From a virus: a DNA stretch of 40,905 bases. The position numbers and the translations under genes are program-made. The number at the start of each line of letters is the position of its first letter. The first letter of the stretch is position 1. The DNA lies in the IMG/VR virus record IMGVR_UViG_3300037069_000499, positions 1 through 40,905 of that record, one strand, 5' to 3'. Below are positions 12,179 through 21,727 of the stretch, one piece after another. Under the pieces are notes generated by a model. It had not been told where the DNA came from, searched no databases, and saw nothing but the letters and a program-made list of their open reading frames with translations.

Positions 12179-14223
12179 TACCCTGCGCCGTTTGCAATAA
12201 GAGCGGTCTGTAGTTGCTGTAGGACATCATTTGCGCCCTGTTGGTTACTCGTAATCGACGGAGCTGCTATATTTGTGCCAAGCGTTCCATTGATCTGTGA
12301 GACAAGCTGCTGTGCCTGTTGGTCGTAGTTAGCAGCTGGGCCACCAGTAAACATAGAGGAGAACTTTGCTAGGTTTCCACCAATAGGCCCTTGTGCGCCT
12401 CCTGCCTGATTTAGCATATTTACAAGGGCGGCTAGTTGGGATTGCGCGGTATTTACCTTGTTAAGGCCACCAGCGGACTCCAAGTCCCCCGCCCCACCAA
12501 GAACACTACTCTGTCCGAGCACTGGGTGTTCAGCCCTCAATAGGTCTGTTCCTAGTAATTGAACAGTAGGGTTTGTACTAGAAAGCATAGATGCGACATC
12601 ATTTGTCTGTGGAAGGTTCTGGACAATTCCACCCTGTCCTACTGCTGTATTAGTGTTTGCCTCTCCACCCATATTAGGAGATGTACCAACAAGTGCACCA
12701 GCTGTAAGTCCAGCTTTAGGGGCAATTCTTTCGAGTAGGTTACCTAGTTTTATAGCACCAGCACTCCGTGCGCCACCTGCTGCTGGGTTAAGGGCATTAA
12801 ATGCTTTGCCAGCTGCACTTATAATAGGATGTCCAGTGGCAGCGGCAACATTAGCAATGGGATTTCCCTCTGCATCGACAGTGGCAGAACCTTTTGTCGC
12901 CTGCATAATCTGTTGTGGGGTAACTGGTGAACCGATCGAACCAAACTTACCCCGTTGAACTGCGCTTTGTGTTCCCGTCGCATTTAATATGTCATCTGTT
13001 GCCATTTTAGATGCGCTATTCATTTGGGAGTATTGTTGCATCGGTTTCAGATAGTCATCTGCATTTGATGAGTTATCTATAGTATCCGCTAATTGGTTCC
13101 CATGGTTTTCCCCAAATTGAGTAATAAATTGCTGTCGTTCCTCTGGTGTGACGGATTGTCCGGATAAGGCAGCATCTAGTTCGGGGGTCTTTATTTTTCC
13201 ACCCAGTTCATCGTACATCTGGTGAAGTGCTGATAAATCTGATTCGGCCTGGACATTCGTCTGACCTAATAATTCGGAGTTATTAACTATTCTTTGAGTA
13301 TTTCCTATTTGCGTACCTATCGCCTGTTGAAGGTCGCGTACATCAGTAGGATTCATTGACCCTGTTATTTCACGTAGTTCACCATTTCCAGGGTTCTCAA
13401 AATCGGCAAGGGCCTTTCCTATTGGCGATGATGTTAAATCTGTACCACCGGAAGTTTTGAGAGTATTATATATGCCCTTTGTGAAACCTGTCATATCAAC
13501 GGGTTTTGTAGTAGCAAGGGCTGCATCATATTTTGCATCGAGTATCTTACCAGCCTGAGCTGCCTTCTGCATATCGAAAGGATTTGTAGGGTCATACCCT
13601 AGGCCCTCAAGTACTTTCTGATTACTACCAAGATTAAGGTCTTTCTGTATCTTCGAACTTATGCCCCCATAGTTTAGTTTGGTAGCGAGTGCCTGAGCAG
13701 ATGTATTAGCTGCCTGAGTAGCCTCATCGGCCGCGCTTATGCCTTTGGCTCCGACTCCAGCGAGTCCCTTACCAACTGCGCCTATGGCTGCCTCTGCGCC
13801 TTTACCTAATGCGCCACCTGCGAGTCCTTCGGCACCAGCGCCAAGAACATCAGCACCCGCCTGTTTACCTGTAAGAAGGTCTTCAAGACCCTTACCGAGG
13901 GCGCTACCAACTCCAGCCCCGCCGACTTCACCGATACCCGTTTCACCGAGTCCAGGGATAAGCGCACCGCCAATACCGCCTATAATACTTCCGGCCGTAG
14001 GGAGAAGGCGGGTAAGCCAGTTCTCATTATCGTTCGCAGTAGGGGCTTTGACGGTGGCAGGTTGATTATTTCCGAGTGCGCTTGTAATATCACCCATTGA
14101 TGCTGTAGGGTTCTGGGAAGTCTGTACGTTAGGCATTGACACGCCTGGTGCGACATTATTCTGTTGCTGTGCTGCTGCGTTCTGGGCGTTTAGTTGTTCT
14201 AGTGCGGATGGTTGGTTATTCAT
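12175..14223 (-). CDS. Large Gly/Ala-rich internal (ejection-type) virion protein
   Basis: This 682-aa protein begins with a Gln/Asn-rich stretch and has a Gly-rich hydrophobic region (about residues 75-155; IIGGIGGALIPGLGE, GALGKGAEAAIGAVGKGLAGVG) that could insert in membranes. A mixed helical middle follows, then a second Ala/Gly-rich section and a Gln-rich end (DVLQQLQTALIANGAGY). The size, low-complexity membrane-active pattern and place at the end of the virion module fit podovirus internal/ejection proteins. There is no lysozyme motif. It overlaps the convergent operon tail to tail. Confidence 0.55.
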   Translation of the reverse strand: MNNQPSALEQLNAQNAAAQQQNNVAPGVSMPNVQTSQNPTASMGDITSALGNNQPATVKAPTANDNENWLTRLLPTAGSIIGGIGGALIPGLGETGIGEVGGAGVGSALGKGLEDLLTGKQAGADVLGAGAEGLAGGALGKGAEAAIGAVGKGLAGVGAKGISAADEATQAANTSAQALATKLNYGGISSKIQKDLNLGSNQKVLEGLGYDPTNPFDMQKAAQAGKILDAKYDAALATTKPVDMTGFTKGIYNTLKTSGGTDLTSSPIGKALADFENPGNGELREITGSMNPTDVRDLQQAIGTQIGNTQRIVNNSELLGQTNVQAESDLSALHQMYDELGGKIKTPELDAALSGQSVTPEERQQFITQFGENHGNQLADTIDNSSNADDYLKPMQQYSQMNSASKMATDDILNATGTQSAVQRGKFGSIGSPVTPQQIMQATKGSATVDAEGNPIANVAAATGHPIISAAGKAFNALNPAAGGARSAGAIKLGNLLERIAPKAGLTAGALVGTSPNMGGEANTNTAVGQGGIVQNLPQTNDVASMLSSTNPTVQLLGTDLLRAEHPVLGQSSVLGGAGDLESAGGLNKVNTAQSQLAALVNMLNQAGGAQGPIGGNLAKFSSMFTGGPAANYDQQAQQLVSQINGTLGTNIAAPSITSNQQGANDVLQQLQTALIANGAGY

Positions 14224-14238
14224 AATTATTACCTATAG

Positions 14239-15174
14239 TTAAAACCCTAAGAAGTGCCTAAACCCTTGACCAGCATTTTGTGCAGCTTGAGCAAAGGGAT
14301 CAGCCCAGTTAAATATAGTTGTCGGTTTGGAAGGCTGACTCGTACCAGGGAATTGCATCTGTGCCTGGGCGTTATTCGACATAGCCTTTGAATTGGCCTG
14401 AATCTTCGCGTTAGTATCGGCAGCTGACTTAGCGTCAATCTGTGCTTGTAGTTGTTGGTTGCTGAGATTCTGACCTTGCGTCTGAGAGTTAAGGTAACTA
14501 ACCTGTGCGTATGCTTGGGCTGCTTGTGCATATGCCTGCTTAGCCTGCGCGAACGCCTGTTGCTGACTGGCATTAAGACCGCCCTGTTGCTGGGCAAGTG
14601 TCGCCCAGCTATCCATAGCTTGCCTCGCCTGATTAGCAATGGCGACGGCATTTTGTGCAGCATTTGTATAACCTGTCAACTGGTTCTGTTGTCCCTGCAA
14701 ACCAGAAGTGGTATATGCCTGTGCACCTGTAAGACCGCCCTGCATCTTCTGGATTTGATTAGCGGCGTTCTGATTGGCAAGACCGAGAGATTGATTTAGG
14801 TTAGCACCTGTTGTTGCGACCTGATTTGCCACCTGCCCGGCCGTTGCACCATAGTTAGCGTTAGATGCCTGGATAGCGCGAGGAAGACCGCCAATAATCC
14901 CAGTCAGTTGCGATACTTGGTTCTGTGCCTGATTAAGGTTGTTAACATCATATCCAGCGTTGGCGTTTCCCACCTGCAAGCCCTTCTGATACATGTCTGT
15001 ACCAGACTGCATATTCTTAGTGAAGTTACTAAGGTCATTCTGGGCATTATTGGCGTTCTGTGAGGCGGTATTATAATTGCCCGTATACTTGGCGACGTTA
15101 GCATTATCCTGGGATAGCATCGACTGTCCTAGGTCATATGATTGTTGTGCCATTTGTCCGATATTAGGGTTCAT
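14239..15174 (-). CDS. Gln/Ala/Asn-rich helical internal virion protein
   Basis: The 311-aa product is dominated by Gln, Ala and Asn with regular helical heptads (QQQAFAQAKQAYAQAAQAYAQ, NQQLQAQIDAKSAADTNAK). It resembles small ejection or core proteins of short-tailed phages. It begins right after cassette 2 with AGGA 5 nt before the ATG. A weak AGGT couples it to the 682-aa protein 15 nt downstream, so both are probably expressed together. The role is inferred from composition and position. Confidence 0.55.
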   Translation of the reverse strand: MNPNIGQMAQQSYDLGQSMLSQDNANVAKYTGNYNTASQNANNAQNDLSNFTKNMQSGTDMYQKGLQVGNANAGYDVNNLNQAQNQVSQLTGIIGGLPRAIQASNANYGATAGQVANQVATTGANLNQSLGLANQNAANQIQKMQGGLTGAQAYTTSGLQGQQNQLTGYTNAAQNAVAIANQARQAMDSWATLAQQQGGLNASQQQAFAQAKQAYAQAAQAYAQVSYLNSQTQGQNLSNQQLQAQIDAKSAADTNAKIQANSKAMSNNAQAQMQFPGTSQPSKPTTIFNWADPFAQAAQNAGQGFRHFLGF

Positions 15175-15185
15175 GTTTTTCCTAT

Positions 15186-15232
15186 AAAAAAAGAGCCGTC
15201 ATCGGCTCAGGCTTTCTAATGAAAGTATACCA
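15186..15232 (-). promoter_or_regulatory. Promoter-hairpin cassette 2
   Basis: TGG-TATACT (-10 at 15224-15229), five bases, TAGAAAGCCTGAGCC, hairpin GAGCCG-TCAT-CGGCTC (15193-15208), seven Ts (15186-15192), then AGGA and ATG 15174. The -35 is weak, so the extended -10 would carry the promoter. The loop differs from cassette 1 with compensatory stem change (G-C for A-T). Confidence 0.65.
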
Positions 15233-15234
15233 TA

Positions 15235-15750
15235 TTATTCGTGTGTAGGTACACTATCTCCCGCAAGCCCCTCGACGAATATATATGCACGTACCGTGAC
15301 AAAAAACCCCAAGACAGACGGCGCTGCTGTCACTCCATCATTTGTCCATGATTTTGTTACGTAAAAGGTGACATTAGTTGCATCGACCTCAATAACGAAC
15401 TGGGCAATACCGGGTGATATACCACTTGCATTTCCAACAATCCATGATCCCTCTGAACCTAATACTGTCGAGAAGTTATCGAGCGATATAAGAAACCAGC
15501 TAGATGAGACGTACTTATATCCATGAGCATACTGATAGACAAGCGTTTTATTAGTCGCCGTATGACCCGATGCCGCCGGCGGAGTTGGAGTGTCCGAGTT
15601 AAAGAAAACTGTTAGTACTTGAAAGCCTACCGGGTTAGTCGAGTCTAATTTATGAAACGGAAATCGAGTACTGAATGTAACGTCGCTGGAGGAGGCACCA
15701 ACGAGTGTTTTCCCTGGTGCTGACACAGAGATAGGGCCGTTATCAGCCAT
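15235..15750 (-). CDS. Beta-rich virion protein
   Basis: This 171-aa protein is rich in Thr, Ser, Val and aromatic residues with alternating strands (PGKTLVGASSSDVTFSTRF, QFVIEVDATNVTFYVTKSW). It has no membrane segment or enzyme motif. ATG 15750 is inside the last codons of the upstream gene (8-nt overlap), so it belongs to the same transcription unit as the 273-aa and 111-aa proteins. It probably forms part of a tail appendage. Confidence 0.55.
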   Translation of the reverse strand: MADNGPISVSAPGKTLVGASSSDVTFSTRFPFHKLDSTNPVGFQVLTVFFNSDTPTPPAASGHTATNKTLVYQYAHGYKYVSSSWFLISLDNFSTVLGSEGSWIVGNASGISPGIAQFVIEVDATNVTFYVTKSWTNDGVTAAPSVLGFFVTVRAYIFVEGLAGDSVPTHE

Positions 15751-16564
15751 AAGTCACCATCTTTGTGGTCGGAACGACGAGCGGGTCCCGTAATACGACA
15801 AGGCTACCAAAATTACCCATCGCCGAGAAGGAGTTAGCTATATATGCCTGAGGAACTCCAAGCGATGTTGCCTGAGCAGCGCTTAATAACTTAAAGATAT
15901 ATCCCGCCTGTTGTGAACCGGGTGCTAACGGTGAATAAACAGTATTTTGCCCTGGGCCACCTACGAACGCTAACGTCCATGGGGTGTATTGAACAGGATT
16001 TGTATAACCTATCTTTCCGGAGTTCACAGCGGTAACGATAGAAAGAACAGCCGGACTTTGAGCGCGCGAGTGAAGTATGTAATCTCTTAAATCAGTTGAG
16101 CCAGCACTTTTGCCATACTTCGTCACTTTTATGCCTGTGGATGGGTCATAGACCCGTGTTTGGGTAGGCTGCTTAGGGAGAGTATAGTCAACTGGCTTGG
16201 AGATGTCTATGTTATAACATTTTATGCTTATTGTATATGTCACCTGGTTATAGATACCATTATTTGTAAGATAGACATTTGTATTATCGAAAGTAAGGGA
16301 AACATCATTTTGAGGCCCCGATAGACTGCCAGAGGTGGCGAATGTTCTGCCGATGTTCACACCGTTTAATAAAGTCCACCCCATCGTTAGGGGATAGATT
16401 TTTAATCCGTGTGGCACTGTTACTGAACCTAAATAAGGAACATCCACATTCTTTTCAAACGCTATAGCAAGTGATGGCCAATCAGAATTAAAGACATATT
16501 CATAGTCAGCGGCAAGCGGTGCACTAACTCCTGCCTGAGTGACCCTTATAGCCCCAGTACTCAT
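15743..16564 (-). CDS. Virion protein of unknown function
   Basis: The 273-aa product starts by TAATG overlap with the preceding gene. It is beta-rich with many Gly/Tyr/Val residues (SVTVPHGLKIYPLTMGW, SLTFDNTNVYLTNNGIYNQVTYTISIK) and a possible second module after residue 130. No family is recognised. The location between the nozzle-like gene and the ejection-type genes suggests a structural, tail-associated role. Confidence 0.55.
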   Translation of the reverse strand: MSTGAIRVTQAGVSAPLAADYEYVFNSDWPSLAIAFEKNVDVPYLGSVTVPHGLKIYPLTMGWTLLNGVNIGRTFATSGSLSGPQNDVSLTFDNTNVYLTNNGIYNQVTYTISIKCYNIDISKPVDYTLPKQPTQTRVYDPSTGIKVTKYGKSAGSTDLRDYILHSRAQSPAVLSIVTAVNSGKIGYTNPVQYTPWTLAFVGGPGQNTVYSPLAPGSQQAGYIFKLLSAAQATSLGVPQAYIANSFSAMGNFGSLVVLRDPLVVPTTKMVTYG

Positions 16565-16899
16565 TAGAAACCACCAGTCGTACCCATTTGTACACGTATA
16601 TTACCAGTCGCGTCTGTGATAGTCTGCTGGCCCTGTATGTTTTGCGTCCCAGCCGTAGAACCACTACTAATATTATGTGGAGAAACTATAGGATTGGACA
16701 TCTGACCATTATAGAGAAGTCCCTCTAAAGATAAGTATGGAATACTCGGAAAACCTGTTTGTATCTTACCAGGGCTTGCTGGCTGAACGGTAAAACCCAT
16801 ATTTCCAAATGTAGCTGAATACATCATCATCATCATACTAGCGTTAGGGACGTTTTGAGATATTTCCGAATTGAACTGCGATTCGCCATCATTAAACAT
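16564..16899 (-). CDS. Small virion protein with a poly-Met run
   Basis: SD AGGAG precedes ATG 16899. The 111-aa protein has an unusual MMMMM run (residues 22-26), a Gly/Pro-rich middle (PASPGKIQTGFPSIPYLSLEG) and a Gln/Gly/Thr-rich end. It looks partly disordered. The overlap with the 273-aa gene suggests linked synthesis. The function is unassigned. Confidence 0.55.
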   Translation of the reverse strand: MFNDGESQFNSEISQNVPNASMMMMMYSATFGNMGFTVQPASPGKIQTGFPSIPYLSLEGLLYNGQMSNPIVSPHNISSGSTAGTQNIQGQQTITDATGNIRVQMGTTGGF

Positions 16900-16907
16900 A
16901 ATTACTC

Positions 16908-18953
16908 CTATTGGTCTGGTGCAAGATCGACTTCTATTTCCTGCCCATCCATTTCAAGTGTAACACCTGTGAATGATTCAGGATTGAATGTGTTTGCAGG
17001 GCATGTGAACTCAAATCCATACTGCACTTCGTGACAACGGGTATTTATTTCTACGAGCGCATCTGTAGCTCCTGTAGTCGAGTTTGTTCCGTATACTTTT
17101 GAACCCCTGTCAAGAATATAGAAGGCTCTTACTGTACAACCCGTAGGAAGGGCAGTAAAGCTCACCTTAACACGCTCGGCTTGCTTCTGTTTGTATCTTG
17201 CCCCACCATCATATATAAGCGATGTCCATGAACCCGATTGAGCTGCTGCCGAGAAGTTATCAAGTACATCAAGACCATAGTGTGTAACCGAACTACCATC
17301 GGTGTATTGCCAAGAAGTATAAAGTGAGTCAACAAAGTTCTGGTTACAACCTATCTTTAAATTATTGGCGGCGGTGCTGTTCTCTATACCATTCGAGAGT
17401 ATATAAGAAAGGCCATACGAGTTAGGGAATGTCAATTCTACTGTTCCAAAACTCCAGTTTCCGAAAGTGATATTAGGGTTTGTTGTTGATGAAGGATACC
17501 CCATAAGAAGTAGGTTGTATCTTGATGTAAACATATTAGGGTTTACAAGTGTGTGGTCTACGGCCTGTAGATAATCGGTGTTCTGATAAGCGAGTCTTCG
17601 TACCTTTATAACCGTTTGACCGCCACTCCATGCGAATAATGAGCCAGCAACAGTGAAATAGGTAACATTATTAAACGTATATAGTCCATATGGTGCACCC
17701 ATAGGAATATCTATCATAAAGGTAGGCTGAGGCGTTGTACCATCCCAGAAATATAATGCTCCATCTTGGAAGTTCCTATTACTGTTCTTACTTCGACGTT
17801 CAACAGCAATAACAAGATACTGGTTATTTGTCGAGAGTCCACATACTTCAAAACCTGTTTTAAATACTAATTGGTGACGTATCCAGCTGTTATTAGAAGG
17901 GGATGAGTCGTTATCAAAATTATAGGTTGTGAGATACTGTCCGTTCCCAATACAAAGTGCCTGACCATTACCCGTACCCGTCTGAACACTGAATAAAGCT
18001 GTAGGATGCCATCCATTTGTCGTATTAACAAGCCTGTAAGCACTCCACAACATATTGACAGACATCATGTCGCCCGTCGCTTGGTTTCCATACGATACAG
18101 GCACCACCTGTACGGTTCCATCGCCTACCGTTGAGGTTAAGTGGAAGTGATAATTAGCAGCACCCGAAGCGATACCACCACCAACGAGTACACGTATCTG
18201 ACTGCCAAAGACAAATTCATTAAATGCACCATTAGTAAGACTTGCATTTGCTATTGTCACTGCTGCAAGCGAGTTATTCTGCGAGTCATGGAGGGTAAGT
18301 GTCCAGTTCCCCGTACCTTTGGCCACAATATACACTTGTATTGAGTAGCCCGGTTCAATATCTGGTGAGAATAAACAATATGTGCCCGATGTTTCGGATA
18401 GAGATGTAGGTATGGTATATGAAGCACTCGCCACCGACCGTAGGGCACCATCAAAGTTGCCCGTTGAAGTGTCATATAATTGGGCACACCCGTTGTTTAC
18501 TGACACACTCTGAGCAAACAGTTTTGCTTGCATACGTGGCTGGCCTGGCCGACCTGTGGTCACCTGTCCATACATTGATACAGTTGTCTGCCCTGGTATG
18601 TATAGCTGATCTGTTACCTGGTTATATAGGAGTCCAGCTGTTCCATTCTCACCAATACTACCTACATTCGATATAACATTTGAAGTATTGATCTTATAGA
18701 GGTTTCCAGCATCGCCAATACCCCAGCGAACACCGTTTAGGTCTTGTTCCATCGCAAGTATAAGGTCCGAAAGCGTATGGGATAATTCACCAGGAGCTGG
18801 GAGGATATTCATCTGAGACGGTTGACTACGAAAATCTAGGGACTGCGACTGGTAAAAAGAATTGGGCGTAGCTAATTTAGGGTCTATCGAAGACCCACCC
18901 ATAAAATAATTCGAGTTTATTACAAGCTTCTGTGAGTTCTTTATACTAGGCAT
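16908..18953 (-). CDS. Large beta-rich tail protein, nozzle/tail-hub candidate
   Basis: This 681-aa protein is almost entirely beta pattern. It has blade-like repeats such as GNLYKINTSN, GLLYNQVTDQLYIPGQ, NNQYLVIAVERR and GALYFWDGTTPQPTFMIDIP, consistent with a propeller, as in podovirus tail nozzle proteins. It lies downstream of the head-tail adaptor, as nozzle genes do. ATG 18953 has no SD and sits 6 nt after the T-run of cassette 3. Identity as nozzle is inference; a host-recognition propeller is the alternative. Confidence 0.55.
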   Translation of the reverse strand: MPSIKNSQKLVINSNYFMGGSSIDPKLATPNSFYQSQSLDFRSQPSQMNILPAPGELSHTLSDLILAMEQDLNGVRWGIGDAGNLYKINTSNVISNVGSIGENGTAGLLYNQVTDQLYIPGQTTVSMYGQVTTGRPGQPRMQAKLFAQSVSVNNGCAQLYDTSTGNFDGALRSVASASYTIPTSLSETSGTYCLFSPDIEPGYSIQVYIVAKGTGNWTLTLHDSQNNSLAAVTIANASLTNGAFNEFVFGSQIRVLVGGGIASGAANYHFHLTSTVGDGTVQVVPVSYGNQATGDMMSVNMLWSAYRLVNTTNGWHPTALFSVQTGTGNGQALCIGNGQYLTTYNFDNDSSPSNNSWIRHQLVFKTGFEVCGLSTNNQYLVIAVERRSKNSNRNFQDGALYFWDGTTPQPTFMIDIPMGAPYGLYTFNNVTYFTVAGSLFAWSGGQTVIKVRRLAYQNTDYLQAVDHTLVNPNMFTSRYNLLLMGYPSSTTNPNITFGNWSFGTVELTFPNSYGLSYILSNGIENSTAANNLKIGCNQNFVDSLYTSWQYTDGSSVTHYGLDVLDNFSAAAQSGSWTSLIYDGGARYKQKQAERVKVSFTALPTGCTVRAFYILDRGSKVYGTNSTTGATDALVEINTRCHEVQYGFEFTCPANTFNPESFTGVTLEMDGQEIEVDLAPDQ

Positions 18954-18959
18954 GAAAAC

Positions 18960-19006
18960 AAAAAAAGAGCCGTTGATGGCTCAGGCTTTCTACATAGATT
19001 ATACCA
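18960..19006 (-). promoter_or_regulatory. Promoter-hairpin cassette 3
   Basis: TGG-TATAAT (-10 at 18998-19003), five bases, TAGAAAGCCTGAGCC, hairpin with GAGCC/GGCTC arms (18967-18982), seven Ts (18960-18966). The -10 overlaps the TAA of the HNH gene inserted upstream, so the cassette would still serve the 681-aa gene after the insertion. Confidence 0.7.
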
Positions 19007-19652
19007 TCTTTCTTGTCTTACCCGCATAGGTATCAGTCTTTTGATGACATGGTTTACATAGAACTCTGCCATTATTCGTATCTGTCCTTAATTCCGGATA
19101 AAGAGCGAATGGTTTTATATGATCTACCTCCAGATTAGATTTTGAACCACACCATACACAGGTGAACTTGTCTCTCTCTAAAACTGCAATTCTCCAATGC
19201 CTGTTCTCCTTAAGACTCCTTATTCTTACATTTTCCTTGGTTATACCACCTTGCCACTGCTTGGATTTACTGCCCACAAAATACTCGTATCTACATTCTC
19301 GGGTGCAGAACTGTCCCCTAATAGGGTCTTTTAGACGCCAAGCATCTATTTCATACTCTCTATTACATTGTTTGCATAATCGTTTTGGTTTTTCTTTCCA
19401 GTTATAACTTTTCTCACCTCTATTAAATGTATCCTTGCATTCTTTACCACAGAATCTAGCACCGTGATATTTAATAGAAGAAGCGTGTACTTCAAACTTC
19501 TTACTGCATACCTCACAAGTTCTTTCTACCTTTGGTTTACTAATACTATTGTAAAAACAGGGCTTTGAACAATATACCTTATCACCGAACTGTTTTATAA
19601 GATATGGTTTCTTATTTGTTTCTTTACCGCATGTTTTGCAGTTTACTATCAT
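18999..19652 (-). CDS. HNH homing endonuclease with zinc-ribbon array
   Basis: From ATG 19652 the protein has 217 aa (MIVNCKTCGKETNKK). It has three Cys-pair zinc modules (CKTCGK/CSKPC, CEVCSKK/CGKEC, CKQCNRE/CTREC) followed by an HNH domain (RDKFTCVWCGSKSNLEVDHIKPF ... NGRVLCKPCHQ). An upstream ATG at 19733 would overlap the adaptor gene and adds low-quality sequence, so I reject it. The gene sits between adaptor and nozzle genes in the late module and is probably a selfish insertion. Confidence 0.88.
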   Translation of the reverse strand: MIVNCKTCGKETNKKPYLIKQFGDKVYCSKPCFYNSISKPKVERTCEVCSKKFEVHASSIKYHGARFCGKECKDTFNRGEKSYNWKEKPKRLCKQCNREYEIDAWRLKDPIRGQFCTRECRYEYFVGSKSKQWQGGITKENVRIRSLKENRHWRIAVLERDKFTCVWCGSKSNLEVDHIKPFALYPELRTDTNNGRVLCKPCHQKTDTYAGKTRKMV

Positions 19653-19686
19653 ATATCTATAGTAACATAAATGTGACATAAAGTCA

Positions 19687-20580
19687 CTAGTGAATCGAAA
19701 ATGGTGGAAGACCAAATACACTGTACGCAGCACCGGCCTCTCGCCTTACAATCACTCCTGTTGTTTTACTTGAGAATGTGTCTATGTATTGGTCACGGAG
19801 ATCGTTAAACATTCCTAGATACATCTGAGAGGTTGCCGTGTCTTTCCTCTTTAGGAAGAACATAGCGGCTGCATAAAAGGCGAGCGCCATATGATAATCA
19901 TCAGGGATGTCTGGGGCAGCGCCAATAATATATGATCGACCATTACCCGTAATACCTTGGAAATAATTAGATAGATTGATACTCGAACTCGAGTTAAATG
20001 CGGTAATAGGGTACCAAAATCCATCTGTACCATCAGTTATTTGCATCCATTGACCAACCATTTGTGGGGTGAAACTTGTACCGCTATCTGTAACAGTCAC
20101 ACTACCGTTTGTCACTGTGGCCGTACCTGTTACATCGGGAAGAGAATAGTCGGCAAGGCGAGGTTCAAACGATACGTTAAGTGTGCCCGTCATAGCAGTA
20201 GTAGGCGCTGGCCATATTGAGATGACGTTATATCCCTTAATAAAGAATCGTGTAGGAATATAGATTGTCACCTGTGGGATAATATTTAATTGGTTCCATT
20301 TCTTTTCACTCTGAACTTCCTCGAGGGGATAGACAATACCATTGGCCGTGAGTGTTACTTGTGTAGCGCGGACAAAGTTCACTGGCATCTGGTAGTCTTG
20401 TTGGCTCGCTACAATAGCGGCTGATGCCTGTCCTCGTGTCCAGTAACGACGTGCCGCATCCTTAAAAAGTTTTAGACCCTGGTTAATGTCCATCGTTATA
20501 TTAGCGTTTGTTATACCGCCGTCATTAGGACGACCGCAAAGATCGTAGGCTCGGGAAGCTAATTGGTTAAAAGTTATCAT
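19687..20580 (-). CDS. Head-tail adaptor with inserted Ig-like domain
   Basis: This 297-aa protein starts in the adaptor manner (MITFNQLASRAYDLCGRP, then MDINQGLKLFKDAARRYWTRG, a Q-DYQMPVNFVRATQVTL strand and IPTRFFIKG). A beta domain (GTATVTNGSVTVTDSGTSF ... MVGQWMQI) is inserted at about residues 145-200. The C-terminal helices (PDDYHMALAFYAAAMFFLKR) return to the adaptor fold. Such proteins bind the portal ring and connect it to the tail. It overlaps the fibre gene start by 4 nt. Confidence 0.78.
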   Translation of the reverse strand: MITFNQLASRAYDLCGRPNDGGITNANITMDINQGLKLFKDAARRYWTRGQASAAIVASQQDYQMPVNFVRATQVTLTANGIVYPLEEVQSEKKWNQLNIIPQVTIYIPTRFFIKGYNVISIWPAPTTAMTGTLNVSFEPRLADYSLPDVTGTATVTNGSVTVTDSGTSFTPQMVGQWMQITDGTDGFWYPITAFNSSSSINLSNYFQGITGNGRSYIIGAAPDIPDDYHMALAFYAAAMFFLKRKDTATSQMYLGMFNDLRDQYIDTFSSKTTGVIVRREAGAAYSVFGLPPFSIH

Positions 20581-21500
20581 GCCTTATACTCCATAATAAC
20601 CACACTAGATTTTGGTGCAGTGCCAAAGAATCTGTTACCACTATTACCATTGAATGTAACCGTCCCTGCTCCATCACCTCCTATCCTTAGTCGGAATGTC
20701 GTAGCGGAGGTCGTACCAGCGGTCATTGTGTGCCTAACTACCAACATGTTAAATTCTCCGGCAGCTGTATTACGTACATCACCTACGGCAAGGGCATTTG
20801 CCGTTGTATCCTGAAAGGTCGCGCCTATGACAGCTGCCCCTACACTGTACGAAACCATAGCAATAAACTCAATGACAAGAACATTTGTCGCTGATTTTGG
20901 GGTTATTGTCTGAGTCATGAATTCTGTCCCTTCGGTTATCTGGGGGATAGTGTCATCTGCAGGAATAGTCGTAGTTCCTGTAGCCACGGCGCTAAAGTTG
21001 GTCGATACCATCTGTACCGGGAATCCAGCGGCAACCTTGGTATAATCAACCGCGTTTGTCTGTATCGCTGCTGTATTAACGGAATTTAATATTGCTGCAC
21101 TTGCAAGCACACCACCCGTGACTGACATTCCATATACTGTTCCCGTATTTGATGTCGTGTATCCACTTACAGCATCGGCAGAAATGGTGGCGTTTGTAAT
21201 TGTAGGTGTATTTACAGTAGGACTTGTAAGAGTCTTGTTTGTAAGAGTCTGTGAATCACTAGTACCTACAATAGTTCCTGTAGGGGCCGTTTTAGACCAC
21301 GCTGATGTGCCTGTACCTGTAGAGACGAGTAAGTTACTGCCTGACGGTGTAGAAGCACCTGTACCAAGTTTTGTTTCCACGGCTATGATAGATGTGTTTT
21401 CGCTTGTGTGTAGTGCAGCATGATCGGGAGAAGCCTGCGTGCTTGTGCCTGTAGGGTTAGGGAGAGTTGAGCCATCATCAATCGAAGTCGGGTAACTCAT
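20577..21500 (-). CDS. Tail/head fibre protein
   Basis: The 307-aa product begins with a motif common in phage fibres, SPDHAALHTSENTSIIAVE, then TKLGTGASTPSG. It continues with Ser/Thr/Gly-rich triple-helix-like repeats (SQTLTNKTLTSPTVNTPTIT) and ends in a jelly-roll-like beta domain (NVLVIEFIAMVSYSVGAAV ... FRLRIGGDGAGTVTFNG). This is a classical stalk-plus-head layout. It is likely a receptor-binding or decoration fibre. The start overlaps the previous stop. Confidence 0.78.
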   Translation of the reverse strand: MSYPTSIDDGSTLPNPTGTSTQASPDHAALHTSENTSIIAVETKLGTGASTPSGSNLLVSTGTGTSAWSKTAPTGTIVGTSDSQTLTNKTLTSPTVNTPTITNATISADAVSGYTTSNTGTVYGMSVTGGVLASAAILNSVNTAAIQTNAVDYTKVAAGFPVQMVSTNFSAVATGTTTIPADDTIPQITEGTEFMTQTITPKSATNVLVIEFIAMVSYSVGAAVIGATFQDTTANALAVGDVRNTAAGEFNMLVVRHTMTAGTTSATTFRLRIGGDGAGTVTFNGNSGNRFFGTAPKSSVVIMEYKA

Positions 21501-21727
21501 GTCTCATCCGTCCATGCTGTGGGTAAATTAATTGCAGGTGTCCAAGCAGTAGTGACAGTCGTTGCAGGTGTCCAGGAGGTGTTTGGCTTGTTCTGGCTGT
21601 TCTGTCCAGTGGTTGAACTAACATAATATGTTCCAGCATCCGAATAGAGAACAGAGGCAGAACTATATTGTACTGTGTCTGTGTCTTTCGTTGGGTTAGT
21701 CACCCATGATGTTGGAATCCGTGTCAT
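21497..21727 (-). CDS. Short fibre-associated protein with W-T-P repeats
   Basis: This 76-aa protein is mostly Thr, Ser, Trp, Pro and Asn with near repeats TSWTPATTVTTAWTPAINLPTAWTDET. Its start overlaps the 131-aa gene stop (TAATG) and its end overlaps the fibre gene. The aromatic-proline repeats suggest a surface or assembly-linker function. No family is recognised. Confidence 0.55.
   Translation of the reverse strand: MTRIPTSWVTNPTKDTDTVQYSSASVLYSDAGTYYVSSTTGQNSQNKPNTSWTPATTVTTAWTPAINLPTAWTDET

Noticed and set aside
13739-14065. Plus-strand Pro/Ala-rich frame within the 682-aa gene
   Set aside because: It is the antisense shadow of Gly/Ala-rich codons.
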